Assembly (NCBI GenBank): GCA_027005175.1
Contig: JALTMC010000270.1
Coordinates: 1 to 5,933 of the forward strand
DNA: 5,933 nucleotides
Source: Myxococcales bacterium
GTDB taxonomy: Bacteria; Myxococcota_C; UBA6777
Direction: 5' to 3'
The translations under genes and the position numbers were made by a program. The notes beneath the pieces were generated by a model, which was not told the origin of the DNA, searched no databases, and saw nothing but the letters and a program-made list of their open reading frames with translations. Of this stretch, positions 4,101 through 5,933 are shown piece after piece. The stretch's first letter is position 1; the number at the start of each line of letters is the position of its first letter.

Positions 4101-5933
4101 CAGCTTCCGCAATATCTCGGGGATCACCGAATTGCGTGTGGTGACGCTCGACAGCGCAGGAGACATCTGGATCGGTGCCTCTCACTCGTCCAATGGAAAT
4201 ATTGTTCGTTGCGACAAAAATGGAACCGTTCTTCGAAGTTGGAGTACCCCACGACCCGTGATGTCGATCGCTTCCGATCCCCAATCCGGCGATCTGCTCT
4301 TCTCCATGTGGTATCGAACAGGTTCGAATCTCTATGGCCGGATCTCCAAAAAAACGGGGACAATCAGCTATGTACCCCTCCCCCACCACTACGTTGGTGG
4401 TCTCGCTATCGATGGGGCAGGATTCATCTACCTCAGTATCTACAATACCGGACGCACCTACCGTTACTCACCCGAAGGACACAAACTCAAAGAATGGAGT
4501 GGCTGGGGTTATTACTCCGCTATCGATCGCAACAATGAGTTGCTGGCTATCCGTGGCAACAATGGCAATGTCGATGTTTACGACTCTGCGGGAGTCTACA
4601 CACAGCGCACATATGGATTTTCGACCAGCAATAGCAACAATAACTCTGCCATCTTTTTCGGCCCTGGGACCCAGAAGAATGAGCCACCCAAATTCACCTC
4701 AACGCCTATAACAATCGGCACCGAAGGTCGCCCCTATTTCTACCAAGCCAGTGCCAAAGATCCAGAGGGACACAAAGTGACGTTCTCCTTGCTGCGCAGC
4801 CCTTCTGGGATGTGGGTCAACCCCGACACCGGAAAGGTGATATGGATCCCACCCTTTGGACGCCGTGGAACTCACACCGTAGAACTCCAAGCCAAAGATG
4901 CCACAGGCCGAACCGCCGTACAGAGTTTTAATATATCGGTATCCGCTGGAACTCGCGTTAAGCCCAAGGTGATGTGGGGAGTGATCAGCGGAAACAAAGT
5001 ACGCAAGAGAGAAGTCGCCACAGGCAAAACCATTGGAGAGTACAGTACAGGAGGAACAGATCCTCGCTCCGTGGCGATCGACCCACGAACAGGCGACGCC
5101 TGGGTCGTCAATTACTCGGGCTCTGTCTCAAAACTTAATCCCGACGGGGTCATTCGCTTCACCAAAACAGGGCTGGCTTCCCCTTGGGGCATCGCTCTCG
5201 ACTCTGCTGGAAATGCCTGGGTGACAGAGTATGGCTCGGACAGCATTGTAAAGATTAAAGCCGATGGTTCTGCGCTCAATCGCTTCCGACTGAGCGGAAT
5301 CAAAGCACCCGCCTCTGTCATTGTTGCCAAAAAAGGTGACATCTGGGTCGGAACCTGGACGGGAACAACGGGCTATGTCATCCAACTCAACAACTCTGGC
5401 AACATTGTCCGTCGTTGGCAAGTCACTCGCCCGGTCTCTAGCATCGCCGAAGATCCCACCACCGGAGACATCCTCTTCTCCATGTGGTACCGAAGAAGTG
5501 GAGCACAGATAGGTCGAATCAAACGAACATCTTCCACCCCCACTTATTTCAATACACCAAGCTATTATATGAACGGTGTCTCTGTAGATGATGCTGGCTT
5601 TATTTGGACCAGTTGCGTCAACACAAACCTCACCTATCGCTACTCTCCCACTGGCGTACTCTTGCGCAGCATCTCAGGCTATCACCAAGCATCTTATATC
5701 GACGCAAACAATGAATTCTTTGGGCAACGTTCAGGCAATGGGTATGTGTATGTCTACCATCCCAACGGAGACTATACGAATAAGAGCTATGCCTTTGCAA
5801 CCCCACAGACCAATCTAGGAAAGCCAGCCTGGGCTGGCCCTGGAACAGTTGTGAATAAGCCACCAACGTTCAGCAGTAAACCTGTAACGACAGGTACAGA
5901 AGGAAAACCGTACTTCTATTCTGTGGCTGCCAA
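1048..5933 (+). CDS. Giant modular lipoprotein: repeated Ig-like plus NHL/Vgb-type beta-propeller (3' end missing)
   Basis: The frame is open for 1,628 codons and leaves the window without a stop, so the C-terminus is unknown. Residues 1-20 are a lipoprotein signal peptide (lipobox LLGC, Cys20). After a short linker, residues 38-1603 are four consecutive modules of 391, 391, 392 and 392 residues, and a fifth starts at 1604. Each module is an Ig/cadherin-like domain of about 88 residues (He_PIG type: P-x-F, TEG-x-PY, DPEG, YSLVRSP-x-GM, WIPPFG, H-x-VE) followed by about 295 residues of NHL/Vgb-like propeller (blade pattern GIA-x-D-x-x-G-x-x-WV). I count seven blades per ring. The mature protein should be anchored in a membrane and exposed to the periplasm or cell surface. 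Gly21 after the lipid Cys carries no Asp retention signal, so the outer membrane is likely if the cell is Gram-negative. Very few Cys residues remain beyond the signal. Function is unknown; adhesion or glycan/ligand binding is a guess from the architecture. The Vgb resemblance does not show lyase activity. Confidence 0.93.
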   Translation, partial: MIRIGSLCVVLFLSSVLLGCGMGSKPMGVSKAALGGTPPPKFATTPPKSAIEGRPYQYTVKAVDPNGKKVTYRLVRSPQGMYLDGDSGKLRWIPPFGTVGYVTVEIEAKDADTDVAFQSFTINVAKGNFQQFQVYWGISATDKVRKLDASGKQIGEYKITGTGAQSLSVDQKTGDVWVTANASGHVIKLSPDGKILATLSGLNKPAGIAIDANGAAWVAESGTNTVAKIEKNASKITRYQLNFRSGPHIVRISNTGDIWVGTSSGATGWIVLLNSSGFFQQNWSINRPVQDMAIDPIDKTLVVSLWYRSGSNSFARITKSQTKVAYLTTPHHYGGAIGVDTAGFIWLHVYNTGKLYRFAPTGKIASSFSIGTSYFGRMDTNQEFHLNVGGTIQIFNSAGVKTNKIFSFPASNQNNRGDIQWGPGKSSNQPPVFSSTPLTKATEGVPYFHTVQANDPEGLPVTYSLVRSPQGMWVNPTTGKLHWIPAFGRSGTHTVEVKATDGGGISANQTFNIQVSSGTYKKWDVIWGVVDRANGRIAKQDYAGKTIGTYSAGGKNTISVAVNPTSGEVWATNYDSGTVSKLSKNGLILFTKSKYSKPMGIVLDDTGSAWVTENGSSTVTRITANGSKEDRFNISGLTGPNTIIRSRSGEFWVGTGSGSTGAVVRLSSSGQVLRFWQVGRPVQDLAEDPISGDVLASLWYRTGSNKVARINKKKGTVSYFTTPHHYGGALAVDTAGFVWLSVYNTGRTYRFSPTNILLNTYSFGWGYQGFVNNNNEFLLNASGNIKVINPEGVTTRTYTFGKANESNRSHQITGPGTPNAAPVFASKPVTSATEGKPYFYQVKASDPEGHAVEYSLVRSPPGMWISPKGGKIHWIPPFGRSGSHIVEVQASDTNGTNTRQTYTLQVAKGTRKDFAVLWGVISSDRIRKLDYKGKLLGEYSTGGTGARSIAVDQRNGNIWITNYTSGSVTKLDPDGKLLFTKKGLKNPWGIAINSSGVAWVAQYGASSLARIAENGSSVSFRNISGITELRVVTLDSAGDIWIGASHSSNGNIVRCDKNGTVLRSWSTPRPVMSIASDPQSGDLLFSMWYRTGSNLYGRISKKTGTISYVPLPHHYVGGLAIDGAGFIYLSIYNTGRTYRYSPEGHKLKEWSGWGYYSAIDRNNELLAIRGNNGNVDVYDSAGVYTQRTYGFSTSNSNNNSAIFFGPGTQKNEPPKFTSTPITIGTEGRPYFYQASAKDPEGHKVTFSLLRSPSGMWVNPDTGKVIWIPPFGRRGTHTVELQAKDATGRTAVQSFNISVSAGTRVKPKVMWGVISGNKVRKREVATGKTIGEYSTGGTDPRSVAIDPRTGDAWVVNYSGSVSKLNPDGVIRFTKTGLASPWGIALDSAGNAWVTEYGSDSIVKIKADGSALNRFRLSGIKAPASVIVAKKGDIWVGTWTGTTGYVIQLNNSGNIVRRWQVTRPVSSIAEDPTTGDILFSMWYRRSGAQIGRIKRTSSTPTYFNTPSYYMNGVSVDDAGFIWTSCVNTNLTYRYSPTGVLLRSISGYHQASYIDANNEFFGQRSGNGYVYVYHPNGDYTNKSYAFATPQTNLGKPAWAGPGTVVNKPPTFSSKPVTTGTEGKPYFYSVAA
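1159..2331 (+). repeat. Module 1 (391 residues): Ig-like domain plus propeller
   Basis: The Ig-like domain covers residues about 38-125 and the propeller about 132-425. The Ig-like part is the most divergent of the set. It has DPNG instead of DPEG, GMYLDGDSGK instead of the GMW form, and FGTVGYVTVE instead of FGRSGTH-x-VE. The propeller begins VYWGIS and has the blades GIAIDANGAAWVAESG, ISNTGDIWVGTSSG and VDTAGFIWLHVYNTG. It carries the shared LWYRSGSN turn and the PHHYGG motif (His331-His332), and ends DIQWGPG. Because it adjoins the membrane anchor, this module may be under different constraints from the others. Confidence 0.88.
2332..3504 (+). repeat. Module 2 (391 residues): Ig-like domain plus propeller
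   Basis: The Ig-like domain covers residues about 429-516 (PPVFSSTP, TEGVPY, NDPEG, YSLVRSPQGMWVNP, WIPAFGRSGTHTVEV). The propeller covers about 523-816 and starts VIWGVV. A hand alignment of this Ig-like domain with that of module 3 gives about 60% identical residues, high for repeated beta domains and consistent with relatively recent duplication. The propeller keeps LWYRTGSN and TTPHHYGG (His724-His725), then VDTAGFVWLSVYNTGRTYR. Its closing strand is weaker than in module 1 (HQITGPG rather than DIQWGPG). Confidence 0.9.
3505..4680 (+). repeat. Module 3 (392 residues): Ig-like domain plus propeller
   Basis: The Ig-like domain covers residues about 820-907 (APVFASKP, TEGKPYFY, SDPEG, YSLVRSPPGMWISP, WIPPFGRSGSH). 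The propeller covers about 913-1207 and starts VLWGVI. Seven blade-like segments can be followed: IRKLDYKGKLLGEY; NGNIWITNYTSGSVTKL; WGIAINSSGVAWVAQYG; SAGDIWIGAS; QSGDLLFSMWYRTGSN; HHYVGGLAIDGAGFIYLS; and the last, IDRNNELLAIRGNNG. The ring closes at AIFFGPG. The His pair is His1113-His1114. One of the very few mature-protein cysteines lies in this module (IVRCDKNG). Confidence 0.9.
4681..5856 (+). repeat. Module 4 (392 residues): Ig-like domain plus propeller, His pair lost
   Basis: The Ig-like domain covers residues about 1212-1299 (PPKFTSTP, TEGRPYFY, KDPEG, LLRSPSGMWVNPDTGK, WIPPFGRRGTHTVEL). The propeller covers about 1306-1599 and starts VMWGVI. Early blades match module 3 closely (EYSTGGT, WGIALDSAGNAWVTEYGSD, GDIWVGTWTG). 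Later blades depart from the other copies. MWYRRSGAQ replaces MWYRTGSN, PSYYMNG (Ser1505-Tyr1506) replaces PHHYGG, and WTSCVNTNLTYRY replaces the usual VYNTGRTYR, adding a cysteine. The ring closes at AWAGPG. Confidence 0.9.
5857..5933 (+). repeat. Module 5, first 25 residues only
   Basis: The window ends inside the fifth Ig-like domain. Residues 1604-1628 read KPPTFSSKPVTTGTEGKPY and then FYSVAA, matching the same stretch of modules 2-4 (P-x-F-x-S-x-P, TEG-x-PY). Its start lies 392 residues after the start of module 4, so the array continues beyond the window for at least one more module. Confidence 0.9.

Noticed and set aside
3997-4389. 130-codon minus-strand frame antisense to module 3
   Set aside because: Similar antisense frames recur opposite the other modules, as expected from complementing a conserved repeat, so this is a shadow of the lipoprotein codons.
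4008-4538. 176-codon plus-strand frame inside the lipoprotein gene
   Set aside because: It lies wholly within the repeat-rich coding sequence in another frame, and its product is Arg/Ser/Leu-rich with no domain. The lipoprotein frame has clear domains over the same bases.
1441-5844. Streptogramin (virginiamycin B) lyase activity of the propellers
   Set aside because: The blades resemble the Vgb/NHL fold, but I cannot place the Vgb catalytic residues, and the protein is a giant lipid-anchored repeat rather than a compact cytoplasmic enzyme.

Overview
The window looks like a Gram-negative bacterial chromosome segment of roughly balanced GC, but the exact lineage cannot be read from it. Two things point that way. 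The first is a lipobox-type (signal peptidase II) secretion signal on a very large protein. The second is a short single-RRM, glycine-tailed RNA-binding protein of the kind common in Cyanobacteria, Bacteroidota, Planctomycetota and the former Deltaproteobacteria. A myxococcal or deltaproteobacterial-type genome, rich in large repeat lipoproteins, is a reasonable guess and no more.

Layout. Positions 39-347 (minus strand) hold a complete 102-residue RRM protein, followed on its downstream side by an imperfect stem-loop at 9-33. Positions 348-1047 form a 700-bp divergent intergenic region. It contains a near-identical 18-bp direct repeat, a small hairpin, a possible 47-codon small gene (776-919) that may be the tail of an interrupted older reading frame, and a 14-bp unit repeated three times in tandem (957-998). 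From 1048 to the window end a single plus-strand reading frame stays open for 1,628 codons and runs off the edge.

The main content is that giant open frame. It encodes a lipoprotein precursor (lipobox LLGC, Cys20) built of a strikingly regular module. Each module is an Ig/cadherin-like domain of about 88 residues (He_PIG type) followed by about 295 residues of NHL/Vgb-like beta-propeller, which I read as seven blades. Four complete modules of 391, 391, 392 and 392 residues are present and a fifth has just begun. The result is a beads-on-a-string surface or periplasmic protein. Its biochemical role is not evident. The resemblance to the streptogramin lyase (Vgb) propeller is structural and is not evidence of lyase activity.

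The RRM gene and the lipoprotein gene are divergent and nothing in the sequence suggests that they work together.
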